NCBI GenBank assembly: GCA_023398165.1 | Contig: JAEWSQ010000004.1 | Location: 1-35,090, forward strand | Direction: 5' to 3' | Source of the DNA: Spirochaetota bacterium | GTDB taxonomy: Bacteria > Spirochaetota > Spirochaetia > Treponematales > Treponemataceae | DNA length: 35,090 nt | Part shown: one piece after another, positions 9,619-17,717 of the stretch | How the letters are laid out: each line of letters begins with the position of its first letter | Position numbering within the stretch: the stretch's first letter is position 1 | Position numbers and translations under genes: made by a program | Notes under the pieces: generated by a model | The model's database searches: none | Seen by the model: only the letters and a program-made list of their open reading frames with translations | What the model was told of the DNA's origin: nothing

Positions 9619-9646
9619 GTGACAAAAGATGATTAGCATGTATAAT
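9619..9646 (+). promoter_or_regulatory. Sigma-70 promoter of the OmpL47-like gene
   Basis: GTGACA (9619-9624), 16-nt spacer, TATAAT (9641-9646). The transcript would begin near 9653, with ACGGAGG about 7 nt before the ATG at 9676. Confidence 0.65.
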
Positions 9647-9675
9647 AATAGGTATAAGTTAACGGAGGTTTTCTA

Positions 9676-10590
9676 ATGAAAAAAATAGCGTTAGTTACTA
9701 TGTTGTCCATAATTGCTTTATTCTCTGTCTTTGCACAGGGTCCCGAAAAAAAGGTCTGGAATGACGGCAATATTGATTATGTTCCCCTTGGAACAAAAAT
9801 CCGGCTCGAAAGTGCGGATCTAAAACCCGAAGCAGGAATAATTTTTTATACCCATAATTTTTCCGAAGCTATGCCCTATGAAGGACCTATTCAGATGAAA
9901 AATGAAGGGCAGGTATGGTTCTCCTATGCCACACAGGATGCTTTTGGAAGTATATCCAACCTTCAAACCTATACTGCCGTTGTTGACGGTTCGGCACCGG
10001 TTTTGAAGTACCTTACAGACGGTCCCTCATATTTTGACGACCGAGGCTCTTTCTACTTTTCAAGCAGTACCGGATTCATGGTTTACGGTGAAGACACCTA
10101 TTCCGGAACAGAGCATATTTATGTAAGAATTAATGACGATGAATACAAGGATTTTGCAGAGGAAGGCTTTCTCGCATTGTACGATGCCGATGACGGTGAA
10201 TACTACATTGAAGGCTATCTTGTTGACTATGTTGGAAATGCCTCGGAGGTTTCAGGCGCATATGCATACCTCGATAATACCGCTCCCGAACTGAAGGCTG
10301 TTATTACTCCCAAACCGGTGGAAATTGACGGAAATCTTTATGTTGATCCCAGTGCAACATTTTCTATTCAGGCCTACGATGAGCTTTCCGGTGTAAAAGA
10401 GATTTTCGTTTCTCTAAACGGTTCAGAATTTGCGCGCTATGAACTTGAAACCCGGATTCCTTTTAGAGGCGATCATGAAATTCGCGTGTACGCTGTTGAT
10501 AATGTCGGCAACATGAGCGAAGTTGCAAAACTCGATTTCTCCAACACACTCACTCTTCCAACTCCGGAACTTTACCTGGAACTCGAATAA
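9676..10590 (+). CDS. Exported Ig-fold protein, OmpL47-like
   Basis: The 304-residue protein begins with a signal peptide (MKKIALVTMLSIIALFSVFA, cleavage near QGPEKK). Two similar Ig-like beta-sandwich units follow. Each ends in a motif of the type VDYVGNASEVSG or VDNVGNMSEVAK, and a new unit opens with VDGSAPVLK or LDNTAPELK. This D-x-x-x-P ... VD-x-x-GN pattern is characteristic of OmpL47-type repeats in spirochaete envelope proteins; the giant lipoprotein at the right edge has the same VDxxGN signature. It has an ATG with ACGGAGG upstream, its own promoter, and a rho-independent terminator 20 nt after the stop, so it is probably monocistronic. Binding partner unknown. Confidence 0.85.
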   Translation: MKKIALVTMLSIIALFSVFAQGPEKKVWNDGNIDYVPLGTKIRLESADLKPEAGIIFYTHNFSEAMPYEGPIQMKNEGQVWFSYATQDAFGSISNLQTYTAVVDGSAPVLKYLTDGPSYFDDRGSFYFSSSTGFMVYGEDTYSGTEHIYVRINDDEYKDFAEEGFLALYDADDGEYYIEGYLVDYVGNASEVSGAYAYLDNTAPELKAVITPKPVEIDGNLYVDPSATFSIQAYDELSGVKEIFVSLNGSEFARYELETRIPFRGDHEIRVYAVDNVGNMSEVAKLDFSNTLTLPTPELYLELE

Positions 10591-10610
10591 TAATTGCTGT
10601 TGTCGTATGA

Positions 10611-10638
10611 AGCCCGTCGTTTTGACGGGCTTTTTTTT
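10611..10638 (+). terminator. Rho-independent terminator
   Basis: AGCCCGTC, loop GTTTT, GACGGGCT, then a run of T to 10638. It ends the 9676-10590 gene. The last two T of its tract are also the first bases of the next promoter's -35. Confidence 0.92.
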
Positions 10639-10665
10639 GACTTTTCTCTTTCCATGCTTTAGAAT
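10637..10665 (+). promoter_or_regulatory. Sigma-70 promoter of the alpha-galactosidase gene
   Basis: TTGACT (10637-10642), 17-nt spacer, TAGAAT (10660-10665). The predicted start of transcription, about 10672, is one base before the ATG at 10673, so the mRNA would be leaderless or nearly so. Confidence 0.72.
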
Positions 10666-10672
10666 GTCTGTA

Positions 10673-12613
10673 ATGAATCCGACACAAATAATCAGGAATA
10701 CGAGTCTCCGGGACACAAAAACAGGCGTTAAAATTCTCAAAGCAAAATATCAGTTTGACGGGCGGAACGATACAGGCTCTTATGCCGACACCCGGCACCG
10801 GCTCATCGATTTTTTCACTATAGATTCAATTCTCCTGGAACTTGGAATAAACCTTTCTGATCCGCAAAGCGCGTACGCGTCAATGGCTCTTGATTCCTAT
10901 TTTTTTCAGGGAACAGGCTGGCAGTCATGGTCGCCGGGATGGGAACTGCCTCCGGAGAAAAAGTATCCTTCCTACCGGAGTTTTCTCATTCCCCTCTTAA
11001 AAAATAACAAAGATTGTCCTCTTTCACTGAAGCATAAAGACTCCATTACCGGTCAGTTCATTATCTATCTCAGGTGGGGCTCTTTGTACCTTGTCATTGC
11101 GTCAACCGGTGTAAAAACGCCTCCTGTCCAGTATCATATCAACAGGAAAAAAAGAACCATTGTCTGCGAGGTATATGCCGTCGGTAAGAAGTGGGTGCAG
11201 GACGAACTTTTAAGCGAGTTGACATTCTTTGTCTGCGACGGTTACTTTACCCTGAAGGACGTTTTAAAAGAGCTGTATAACTCTGGTGATCAGAGAAAAA
11301 GGTTTGACAGAATTGCATTCTTAGATCCCAAGGCAGAAAAACAGAAAAGAAGATATATGTGCGGAGGATGGGAATCGTGGTACAACTTTTACAACAACAT
11401 TGATGAATCCCTTATTCTCGATAATCTTCAATCGCTCGTGAGCACCAATAACTATCTGCGCCTGCGTTTCTTCGACCGAGGCAATCCTGCGGTGTATCAA
11501 ATTGACGACGGCTGGCAGCAGGGTTTAGGCCAATGGGAAGTAAACAGGAGAAGATTCCCCCGGGGTCTTTCTGTCGTTGCGAAGGAAATTGCTGTAAAAG
11601 GCTGTATTCCGGGACTCTGGATAGCTCCCTTTATTATTGATTTTAAAACAGGTTTTGCACAGGAACACAAAGACTGGATTCTTAAGGATTCAAACGGAGA
11701 TCCTGTTCCTGCAGGCTTTAATCCTGTATGGGGCAGTTCCCCGCGTTTTGAATACTTCGCGCTCGACCTGAGCCGTGATGATGTTCTTACCCATCTTGAA
11801 ACCCTTTTTGATAAACTTATTAACGAATGGGGTTTCCGCTATATTAAGATCGACTTTCTCTTTGCAGGTCTTCTTACAGGTAATTTTACCAATCCCGGTC
11901 CTGCATATGAATGGTATGAGAGGGCCTTATCTGTTATCACGTCCCATACAAAAAACCGCAAAGGAGAGCCTGTTGCATTTTTAGGATGCGGCATGCCGTT
12001 TGAACTTTCCTGGAGGCATCTTCCGCTTTCAAGAATCGGTACCGATACCCTTGAACACTGGGACAGAATGGATTTAAAACTGCTCAACTTCGGAGCACGG
12101 CCCAGTGCACTGATTAACATGAGGGATACTCTTGGGCACGCTTTTTGGAATAATGCCGTCTATGCAAATGATCCTGATGTTGTGTTTTTTAGAAATACCA
12201 ACACCTCTCTAACAGATAAGGAAAAGGAGCTCATTTTTATGGTGAATTTCCTTTTCGGCTCGCAAATAATGATGAGCGACGATCCTGTTTCCTTCAACAC
12301 ATCTGCAGACGGGCCTCTCACCCGCCGGATGATCAGCATTAGTTCTATTCTGGAAAATGAGGAATTCGGCAATTACCTCATAACAGAAGATATTTATGCC
12401 GTTTTTTCAAGAAGCTCAGCCTACTGCGGTATTATCAATTTATCGGACTTCATATTCTCTTCTCCGAAAAACATGCTGCCCTTATACTGCATGGATAATC
12501 AGAACGAAAATGAGGAAGTTGACGTTGAACCGATAATAGCGCATTATAGTGAACATAAAGAATCGTATCAATTTGAAAAAAGAAGCATCAGCTTATTTAA
12601 AAGGGTTATGTAA
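10673..12613 (+). CDS. GH36 alpha-galactosidase
   Basis: About 646 residues. It hydrolyses terminal alpha-1,6-galactosides such as melibiose or raffinose-type sugars. The TIM-barrel motifs resemble Thermotoga maritima GalA: QIDDGWQQGLGQW, LWIAPFI, then YIKIDFLFAG with the nucleophile Asp near residue 394, then LGCGMPF ... RIGTD with the acid/base Asp near residue 458. DPDVVFF and SQIMMSDDP follow. There is no signal peptide, so it is cytoplasmic and needs a transporter. The open frame reaches back through the upstream terminator, so the start lies downstream of it. ATG 10673 (or 10664) fits the promoter but has no Shine-Dalgarno. The stop overlaps the next start (TAATG), an unexpected pairing with a pyrophosphatase. 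Start position is less sure than identity. Confidence 0.92.
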   Translation: MNPTQIIRNTSLRDTKTGVKILKAKYQFDGRNDTGSYADTRHRLIDFFTIDSILLELGINLSDPQSAYASMALDSYFFQGTGWQSWSPGWELPPEKKYPSYRSFLIPLLKNNKDCPLSLKHKDSITGQFIIYLRWGSLYLVIASTGVKTPPVQYHINRKKRTIVCEVYAVGKKWVQDELLSELTFFVCDGYFTLKDVLKELYNSGDQRKRFDRIAFLDPKAEKQKRRYMCGGWESWYNFYNNIDESLILDNLQSLVSTNNYLRLRFFDRGNPAVYQIDDGWQQGLGQWEVNRRRFPRGLSVVAKEIAVKGCIPGLWIAPFIIDFKTGFAQEHKDWILKDSNGDPVPAGFNPVWGSSPRFEYFALDLSRDDVLTHLETLFDKLINEWGFRYIKIDFLFAGLLTGNFTNPGPAYEWYERALSVITSHTKNRKGEPVAFLGCGMPFELSWRHLPLSRIGTDTLEHWDRMDLKLLNFGARPSALINMRDTLGHAFWNNAVYANDPDVVFFRNTNTSLTDKEKELIFMVNFLFGSQIMMSDDPVSFNTSADGPLTRRMISISSILENEEFGNYLITEDIYAVFSRSSAYCGIINLSDFIFSSPKNMLPLYCMDNQNENEEVDVEPIIAHYSEHKESYQFEKRSISLFKRVM

Positions 12614-14268
12614 TGAAAAAAAAGGTCTATATAATCGGGCACCGCAATCCAGACACAGATTCTGTCGTGGCGGCCGCCTCATATGCGCGTTTGAAGCAGG
12701 CTTTAGGACAGCAGGAATATATTGCAGCGCGCGCCGGAAAAATGGCGCCTCAGACGGAATACATTTTTAACCGGTTTAAAGTCGGTATTCCCGAATACAT
12801 TCCGGATCTTCTCCCGAAAGTAGGGTACTATATGAACGGCTCATGCGAGACCGTGAATGAGTACACCCCCCTTTGGAGTGCCGTAGCAAAAATGGAGGAA
12901 TGCAACTCAAAGGTTCTGCCCGTTGTTGATCAAAACGGCAAATATACGTCGCTTCTTCACTATAATGCCTTTGCCCGGAATGTATTAAAAATGCTCAATC
13001 CCGAAAAAGAAGCCGCTGTCTCAACGAGCATACGGCTTATAACAGACACGCTGAGCGCCCAGCCGATTATTACAGCCGATGAGGATCATATTTTCAAGTG
13101 CGCTATTCTTGTTGCAGCCTCCCAGTTCGACTCTTTTACCGCAATGTGCAACGTTCATCTGAGTGAGAACCTCGTCGTAATAACCGGAGACAGACGCGAT
13201 GTCCAGGAATACTGCATAGATAAGAAAATCCGCTGCCTCGTAATATCCGCAGGTTTCGTATTGGACAAGGAACTGCGTGCAAAAGCTGAAAAAAACGGAG
13301 TATCGGTGCTGGTCAGTCCCTACGACACCTCATCGACCGCCATGCTCATTGTATACTCGACACCGGTTTCCGCCGTAGCCGATGCGGGTGTGCGCGCGGT
13401 GAAAGAAAGCGATCTTGTACGGAGTATTCGGCCTGTTCTTCAAAACTCGCCGAGCCGATGCCTCCCTGTTATAAATGATGAACAGAAGCTGATCGGCATA
13501 ATTTCAGAAAGCGACCTTATTCAGGAAGCAAACATCGAAACCATAATGGTTGATCACAATGAAATTACGCAGGCGGTCGAAGGCATAGAAAATTATAAAA
13601 TACAGGAAGTTATAGATCATCACAGGCTTGGAAATTTAAGCACCCGCTACCCCATAACGTTTATTAACAAACCGGTTGGCGCTACTTCCACACTTATAAC
13701 GAACCTGTTCCGGGAAAACCGCGTATCGATTCCTAAAGAGATTGCCTGCATATTACTCTGCGGTATTTTATCAGACACGCTCACGCTCCAGTCATCAACC
13801 ACGACCTACACAGACCGTGAAACTGCCGAGTATTTGTCAAATATAACCAACCTCGATATTCAAACGCTTGGAAACGACATAGTATCCGCTGCAAGCAGAA
13901 TCGGAGGAAGAGCGGCGAACGAAGTGATATATCAGGATATGAAGGAATATGCAGAGGAAGGATTCAGCTTCACGGTCAGCCAGATAGAAGTTGATAACCC
14001 CGAAGAGCTTATTATCCGCAAGGATGAGTTTTTATCTGAACTTGAGATTGAAAGGCGCACGCGCAAAACGCTTTTTTGCGCCCTCATGGTTACCGACATC
14101 ACGAAACTTACGAGCCTGCTGCTTCTTTCATCTGATACTTCTTTTGTTCAGATTATCAGTTTTCCAAAACAGGAAGACGGCGTCTATGTTTTAAAAGACA
14201 TCGTCTCCCGCAAGAAACAGCTCATTCCCCTGCTTTCCGAGCAGGTGGAAAAACTCGCAGCCAGGTAA
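12613..14268 (+). CDS. ppaC: Manganese-dependent family II inorganic pyrophosphatase with CBS/DRTGG regulatory insert
   Basis: The 551-residue cytoplasmic enzyme hydrolyses pyrophosphate to phosphate. The DHH domain starts with GHRNPDTDSVVAA (His10, Asp14, Asp16 as metal ligands). It is interrupted by a regulatory insert: CBS 1 (about 65-120), DRTGG (about 135-240), CBS 2 (about 245-305). It resumes with VDHNE and VIDHHRLG (about residue 335), and the DHHA2 domain closes the active site at the C-terminus. In such CBS-PPases adenine nucleotides regulate activity, which I infer here by homology. An AAAAGGG lies upstream and the start overlaps the alpha-galactosidase stop, suggesting translational coupling. 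It converges on the 14270-15103 gene with a single base between the two stop codons and no obvious terminator. Confidence 0.95.
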   Translation: MKKKVYIIGHRNPDTDSVVAAASYARLKQALGQQEYIAARAGKMAPQTEYIFNRFKVGIPEYIPDLLPKVGYYMNGSCETVNEYTPLWSAVAKMEECNSKVLPVVDQNGKYTSLLHYNAFARNVLKMLNPEKEAAVSTSIRLITDTLSAQPIITADEDHIFKCAILVAASQFDSFTAMCNVHLSENLVVITGDRRDVQEYCIDKKIRCLVISAGFVLDKELRAKAEKNGVSVLVSPYDTSSTAMLIVYSTPVSAVADAGVRAVKESDLVRSIRPVLQNSPSRCLPVINDEQKLIGIISESDLIQEANIETIMVDHNEITQAVEGIENYKIQEVIDHHRLGNLSTRYPITFINKPVGATSTLITNLFRENRVSIPKEIACILLCGILSDTLTLQSSTTTYTDRETAEYLSNITNLDIQTLGNDIVSAASRIGGRAANEVIYQDMKEYAEEGFSFTVSQIEVDNPEELIIRKDEFLSELEIERRTRKTLFCALMVTDITKLTSLLLLSSDTSFVQIISFPKQEDGVYVLKDIVSRKKQLIPLLSEQVEKLAAR

Positions 14269-14269
14269 T

Positions 14270-15103
14270 TTATTTTTTCTCTATCTTAATCGAGCCCGAT
14301 ACGGTCTTTGTCTGTATAAAAACCTGAGCGCTCTTATATACCGTAACACCCTTGTCGTTGCCGGAAAAGCCTGTAAAATCGTTTTTAATAGAACCTGAAG
14401 TCGATTTGTAATTATGGGAAAAACCGGGATGTTCGGGCATTTCTATGGAAATTGAACCGGAAACAGTCTCAAAAACGCTGTCAAAAAGAATAGGTTTATC
14501 GAGAGACATCTGAATACTGCCGGATGTATTATCCGCAGCAATCTCAAGAGCTGTACCGTCCATCTCAATTTTTCCGCTCTTTGAAGACGCAAGGAGTTTT
14601 ACGGTGCTTCCGCTTATATCGATTGAGCCTGAAATTGAGGAAACATCGAGTACATCGAGGCACTGCACTTTATCAAGTTTAACAGAACCGCTGATAGAAC
14701 CTACGGTAATAGTATTGGCACAAAGAGCATCGGCCTTTATTGAACCGCTTACCGTTCTCATAATCCAGCCGTTTCCTTCCACGAGGGCGAAGGATGAAGG
14801 AATTCTGATTTCAACCTCACCCTGATATCCGACGGGAAGCCTTCCGTTGCGCTGAATAATTACCAGTCTACCGTTCTCGCAGCTTACTTCAGGATCATAC
14901 GCTTCAACCTTGTTTGTTTTAACGCTGACCTCAACGGAACTGCCCCCCCCGGCAACCACAGTAAGAGACTCAGAGACTAGAGAAATATCTATCTCGCTTA
15001 CCGAAGAAGCAGGATACGAAAAAGGAGAATCCGATTTGGCAGCGAGAGGAAGGAGCAGTAATCCCGACAGGGAGAGCACTGCAGCATATTTACTGAATTT
15101 CAT
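14270..15103 (-). CDS. Exported DUF4097-type beta-strand repeat protein
   Basis: The 277-residue protein has an N-terminal signal peptide (MKFSKYAAVLSLSGLLLLPLAAKS). The rest is a ladder of short strands punctuated by SGS(I/V) turns: TVSGSIKAD, SISGSVKLD, SISGSIDIS, NTSGSIQMS, TVSGSISIE, STSGSIKND, TVSGSIKIE. This regular pattern is that of the DUF4097 family, a predicted right-handed parallel beta-solenoid of unknown function. GAGG lies upstream of the ATG, and an extended -10 (TGTTATACT) is readable about 50 nt upstream. A G8 tract encodes Gly-Gly-Gly near residue 53. No partner is evident from its neighbours. Confidence 0.87.
   Translation of the reverse strand: MKFSKYAAVLSLSGLLLLPLAAKSDSPFSYPASSVSEIDISLVSESLTVVAGGGSSVEVSVKTNKVEAYDPEVSCENGRLVIIQRNGRLPVGYQGEVEIRIPSSFALVEGNGWIMRTVSGSIKADALCANTITVGSISGSVKLDKVQCLDVLDVSSISGSIDISGSTVKLLASSKSGKIEMDGTALEIAADNTSGSIQMSLDKPILFDSVFETVSGSISIEMPEHPGFSHNYKSTSGSIKNDFTGFSGNDKGVTVYKSAQVFIQTKTVSGSIKIEKK
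14943..14950 (-). repeat. G8 homopolymer in the DUF4097-type gene
   Basis: Eight C on the plus strand are GGGGGGGG in the coding strand, reading V-A-G-G-G-S-S near residue 53. A one-base slip would stop translation early, leaving only the signal peptide and about 30-50 residues. Confidence 0.75.
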
Positions 15104-15169
15104 ATAATTACCTCATTTTAAAAAAATCTTCTACCTAGTATAACACCGGCAGGGTCTTTCCATGACACT

Positions 15170-16591
15170 TTAAATAAGTTTTTTTGTTTTCCACTTTCCG
15201 CCGGCAAACCGGATAATAAAGGCGGCAGAGCGGGAAACCCAGTCGAGAGACATTGCGATCCATGTTCCGAAAGCACCCATTCCCAATGGTATGGCAAATA
15301 AATAGCTTAATCCAATACGTACTGTCCACATGGAAATTAATGATGCAGTCATGGTGAACTTTGCATCGTTTGCCGCCCGGAGGGCTTGGGGAAGAGTGAA
15401 GGAAGCAGGCCAGAATAGTATACCCATTAAGCCGTGACACATGAGCATCTGCCAGCCTAAGTATGTTGTCTCAGCACTCATGCCGTACAGACCTATCAGT
15501 TTCTTTGAAAATATCAACAGAGGTATATTCAAAGCCGCCATGCTTACATATGCATACGAGAGCAGTTTTTTTGTGTAGTATACAGCCTGTTCCGGTTTAC
15601 CGGCTCCCATGCACTGGCCCACAACGGTGAGAAGTGCAAGTCCTATGGAAGAGGCAGGCAGCACCTCAAATGACGATATGGTGTTTGATGCAGCATTTGC
15701 CGCAATGGCTCCGGTACCGAAACCTGCTATAAGGGTGACAACGAGAAGTTTACCTATTTGGAACACAGAGTTTTCAAGTCCGGTCGGAATTCCAATAGTA
15801 AGAATCTTTTTTATGAGGCTTCCTTCAATATGAAATTTTTCTATGCCTTTAATTGATATTTGATTAAGTTTTGTAAATTCGGCTCCGCTTTTTTCCATAT
15901 TTCTAAAAGGAATCCTTATAGCTTTATTTCTATATAAGAGAACAAATAGTACTGCAGCAGCTATAGTACGGGCAATAAACGTTGGAATTGCAACGCCCTC
16001 GACACCTCTTTTTAACCCGTACAGCATGACGGCATTTCCGCCTATATTTATAACATTGACGAGAATGGACGTAATCATAGAAACCCGCGAGTTTCCCTGC
16101 GAGCGGAATAAAGCCGCACAGGCACTGTAGAGTGCGATGGAAGGAAGAGCGATGAGCATGTACATAAAGTAAATCCGGGCATTGCTCATGACAGAGACTT
16201 CGACATTGCCGAATAGAGCGGATAGGAGAATTTTATGGAATATGAGACCGAGTATCATAACGGCAATCGAACCAATAACCATAGTATATAAAAGCTGAAC
16301 AGCAGTACGGGAAGCCATGTCGCTCCGCTTCTGTCCAATAAACTGCGAACATACCACAGCTCCGCCTGTTGCAAGAGCAGCGAAGAACGTTTGTATAAGA
16401 ATATAAATGCTGTCGACAAGAGCTACGCCTGAAACAGCGCTTTCTCCAAGGGAGGCAACCATAATAATGTCCGCCATGCCGAGAGTTATTGCCAAAAACT
16501 GTTCGGTCATTAAGGGCCATATGAGATGCCAAAGATCTTTATTTGAAAAGAGACCGTCTGAAGAAACCGGGAAAAAACTGGATTGTATCAT
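15170..16591 (-). CDS. MATE-family multidrug/cation antiporter
   Basis: The 473-residue integral membrane protein has about 12 hydrophobic helices. The N-terminal sequence FSNKDLWHLIWPLMTEQFLA and the ADIIMVASLGESAVSGVALV segment are typical of the MATE family (NorM/DinF-like), as are the internally repeated halves; the second half begins near KKILTIGIPTGLENSVFQIG. MATE proteins expel cationic drugs or metabolites using a Na+ or H+ gradient; the substrate cannot be told from sequence. The ATG at 16591 has no Shine-Dalgarno. A TTGATA-17-TATACT promoter would start transcription 2 nt before it. It is divergent from the ROK repressor gene, and the two -35 elements abut, so the ROK operator next door might influence it. 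Confidence 0.92.
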   Translation of the reverse strand: MIQSSFFPVSSDGLFSNKDLWHLIWPLMTEQFLAITLGMADIIMVASLGESAVSGVALVDSIYILIQTFFAALATGGAVVCSQFIGQKRSDMASRTAVQLLYTMVIGSIAVMILGLIFHKILLSALFGNVEVSVMSNARIYFMYMLIALPSIALYSACAALFRSQGNSRVSMITSILVNVINIGGNAVMLYGLKRGVEGVAIPTFIARTIAAAVLFVLLYRNKAIRIPFRNMEKSGAEFTKLNQISIKGIEKFHIEGSLIKKILTIGIPTGLENSVFQIGKLLVVTLIAGFGTGAIAANAASNTISSFEVLPASSIGLALLTVVGQCMGAGKPEQAVYYTKKLLSYAYVSMAALNIPLLIFSKKLIGLYGMSAETTYLGWQMLMCHGLMGILFWPASFTLPQALRAANDAKFTMTASLISMWTVRIGLSYLFAIPLGMGAFGTWIAMSLDWVSRSAAFIIRFAGGKWKTKKLI

Positions 16592-16599
16592 CGGGAGTG

Positions 16600-16628
16600 A
16601 GTATAGTCTTTTTTCTTACTTATATCAA
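16600..16628 (-). promoter_or_regulatory. Promoter of the MATE gene (divergent)
   Basis: TTGATA (16628-16623), 17 nt, TATACT (16605-16600) on the minus strand. Predicted transcription start is about 16593, two bases before the ATG. Its -35 directly abuts that of the ROK promoter. Confidence 0.65.
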
Positions 16629-16658
16629 TTGACAAATACTTATTATAAGTCTTATAAT
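16629..16658 (+). promoter_or_regulatory. Promoter of the ROK-MFS operon
   Basis: Consensus TTGACA (16629-16634), 18-nt spacer, consensus TATAAT (16653-16658). The predicted start, about 16665, coincides with the A of the ROK gene's ATG. Confidence 0.8.
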
Positions 16659-16662
16659 AAGT
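16638..16662. promoter_or_regulatory. Perfect 25-bp palindromic operator overlapping the ROK promoter
   Basis: Two 12-bp arms, ACTTATTATAAG (16638-16649) and CTTATAATAAGT (16651-16662), are exact reverse complements around a single T. The site covers the spacer and -10 of the ROK promoter and ends 2 bp before the ATG. An autorepressor site bound by the ROK protein is the simplest reading. Confidence 0.8.
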
Positions 16663-16664
16663 CA

Positions 16665-17705
16665 ATGAATGAAATACAGGGAAATACACTCATCGTAAAA
16701 CGTATAAATAAAAATCTGGTTTCGCTAACCCTCCAGCGTCTGCAGAAAGCCACCAAACAGGATATATCAGCTGCCGCCGGATTAAGCCTCATGACGGTTT
16801 CCACTCTGTTAGCAGAGCTTGAAACGGACGGCGAGATTTATCAGGGAGATCTTGTCCCTTCAATGGGCGGACGGCCTTCACGGCAATACTGCTACAATCC
16901 TGAATTTTCCCAAATTGCAGCAGTGTATGTTTCAGTCCATGAACACTGTGAAAAAATACATATCTGTGTGACAAATTCTTTTGATATTCCGGTTTATGAA
17001 TCGGTTGAAGAATATCCGTCTGTCTCCCTCAAAGAAATTGATACGCAAATCCGTAAAGCGGTGGCTGCTTATCCTTCGATCAAAGCTATAGGTTTTGGAA
17101 TTCCGGGCGTAGCATACAACGGAGTAATACAAACATGCGACTGCAGCAGACTCGAAGGAATTGATTTATGCAGCTACATTAATGATGAAGTGCAGCTCCC
17201 TGCGGTAATCGAAAACGATGTGAACTGTATAGCCGCCGGGCGGTGCCGGGGCATGGAACTGGAACGGGGTAAATGCGTCTGCGTGTGCTACTTTCCCCGT
17301 TTCCGTTCCCTGGGAACAGGCATATACATGGAAAACGGAATACACAGAGGAAACAGGAATTTTGCAGGGGAAGCGGCTCATATACCGCTGGGCATTGACT
17401 GGTGCGATGCAAAAGTCTATGAAAATCCTCAAGCATTTTCCGGTGCCATTAGTAAGCTTCTTACAACATTCTGCGCTGTCCTTGATCCGCAGGAAATAGT
17501 ACTGTATGCCCCGTTTATACATAAAGATGAAGAATCTCTTATTATTGAAAAGTTTAATCAGGAGAATACGACTCTTTCAAGACCGCTTATTTCATTTTCA
17601 GATGCCGTTGATGATGACTATAAAAAAGGACTCATTGCACAGATACGTGAATTATTAAAACCCGCTCTTGAGTTAAAAATACGGGAATACGTGCAGGATA
17701 ATTAA
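16665..17705 (+). CDS. ROK-family transcriptional repressor
   Basis: About 346 residues. The N-terminus (GNTLIVKRINKNLVSLTLQRL ... DISAAAGLSLMTVSTLLAEL) is the winged helix-turn-helix of NagC/XylR-type ROK regulators. A ROK sugar-binding domain follows, with AIGFGIPGVAYNG, ENDVNCIAAGR and a degenerate ROK signature ending NRNFAGEAAHIPLG. The zinc-binding CGxxGCxE motif of ROK kinases is absent after the HIPLG, and no DxGxT loop is seen, so it is a regulator and not a kinase. I chose the ATG at 16665 because it matches the family's N-terminus and the promoter; longer frames read through the MATE gene. There is no Shine-Dalgarno. The MFS permease follows 12 nt downstream. The ligand is presumably that permease's sugar. 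Confidence 0.9.
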   Translation: MNEIQGNTLIVKRINKNLVSLTLQRLQKATKQDISAAAGLSLMTVSTLLAELETDGEIYQGDLVPSMGGRPSRQYCYNPEFSQIAAVYVSVHEHCEKIHICVTNSFDIPVYESVEEYPSVSLKEIDTQIRKAVAAYPSIKAIGFGIPGVAYNGVIQTCDCSRLEGIDLCSYINDEVQLPAVIENDVNCIAAGRCRGMELERGKCVCVCYFPRFRSLGTGIYMENGIHRGNRNFAGEAAHIPLGIDWCDAKVYENPQAFSGAISKLLTTFCAVLDPQEIVLYAPFIHKDEESLIIEKFNQENTTLSRPLISFSDAVDDDYKKGLIAQIRELLKPALELKIREYVQDN

Positions 17706-17717
17706 AGGAAGACAAGT

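Noticed and set aside
9342..9632. A 96-codon plus-strand open frame in the intergenic gap
   Set aside because: It crosses a promoter and a dispersed non-coding repeat, has no Shine-Dalgarno site, and gives a low-complexity product.
10523..10672. Upstream extension of the alpha-galactosidase frame
   Set aside because: It overlaps the preceding gene and passes through a strong terminator. The family's N-terminus and the promoter support a start near 10673.
14270..15103. SGSI repeats as a possible phase-variable tandem array
   Set aside because: The repeats are conserved only as protein turns and are diverged in nucleotides, so slippage between them is unlikely. Only the G8 tract remains a candidate.
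16407..16664. Upstream extension of the ROK frame
   Set aside because: It lies antisense within the MATE gene and passes through the promoters and operator. The ROK N-terminal pattern begins at 16665.
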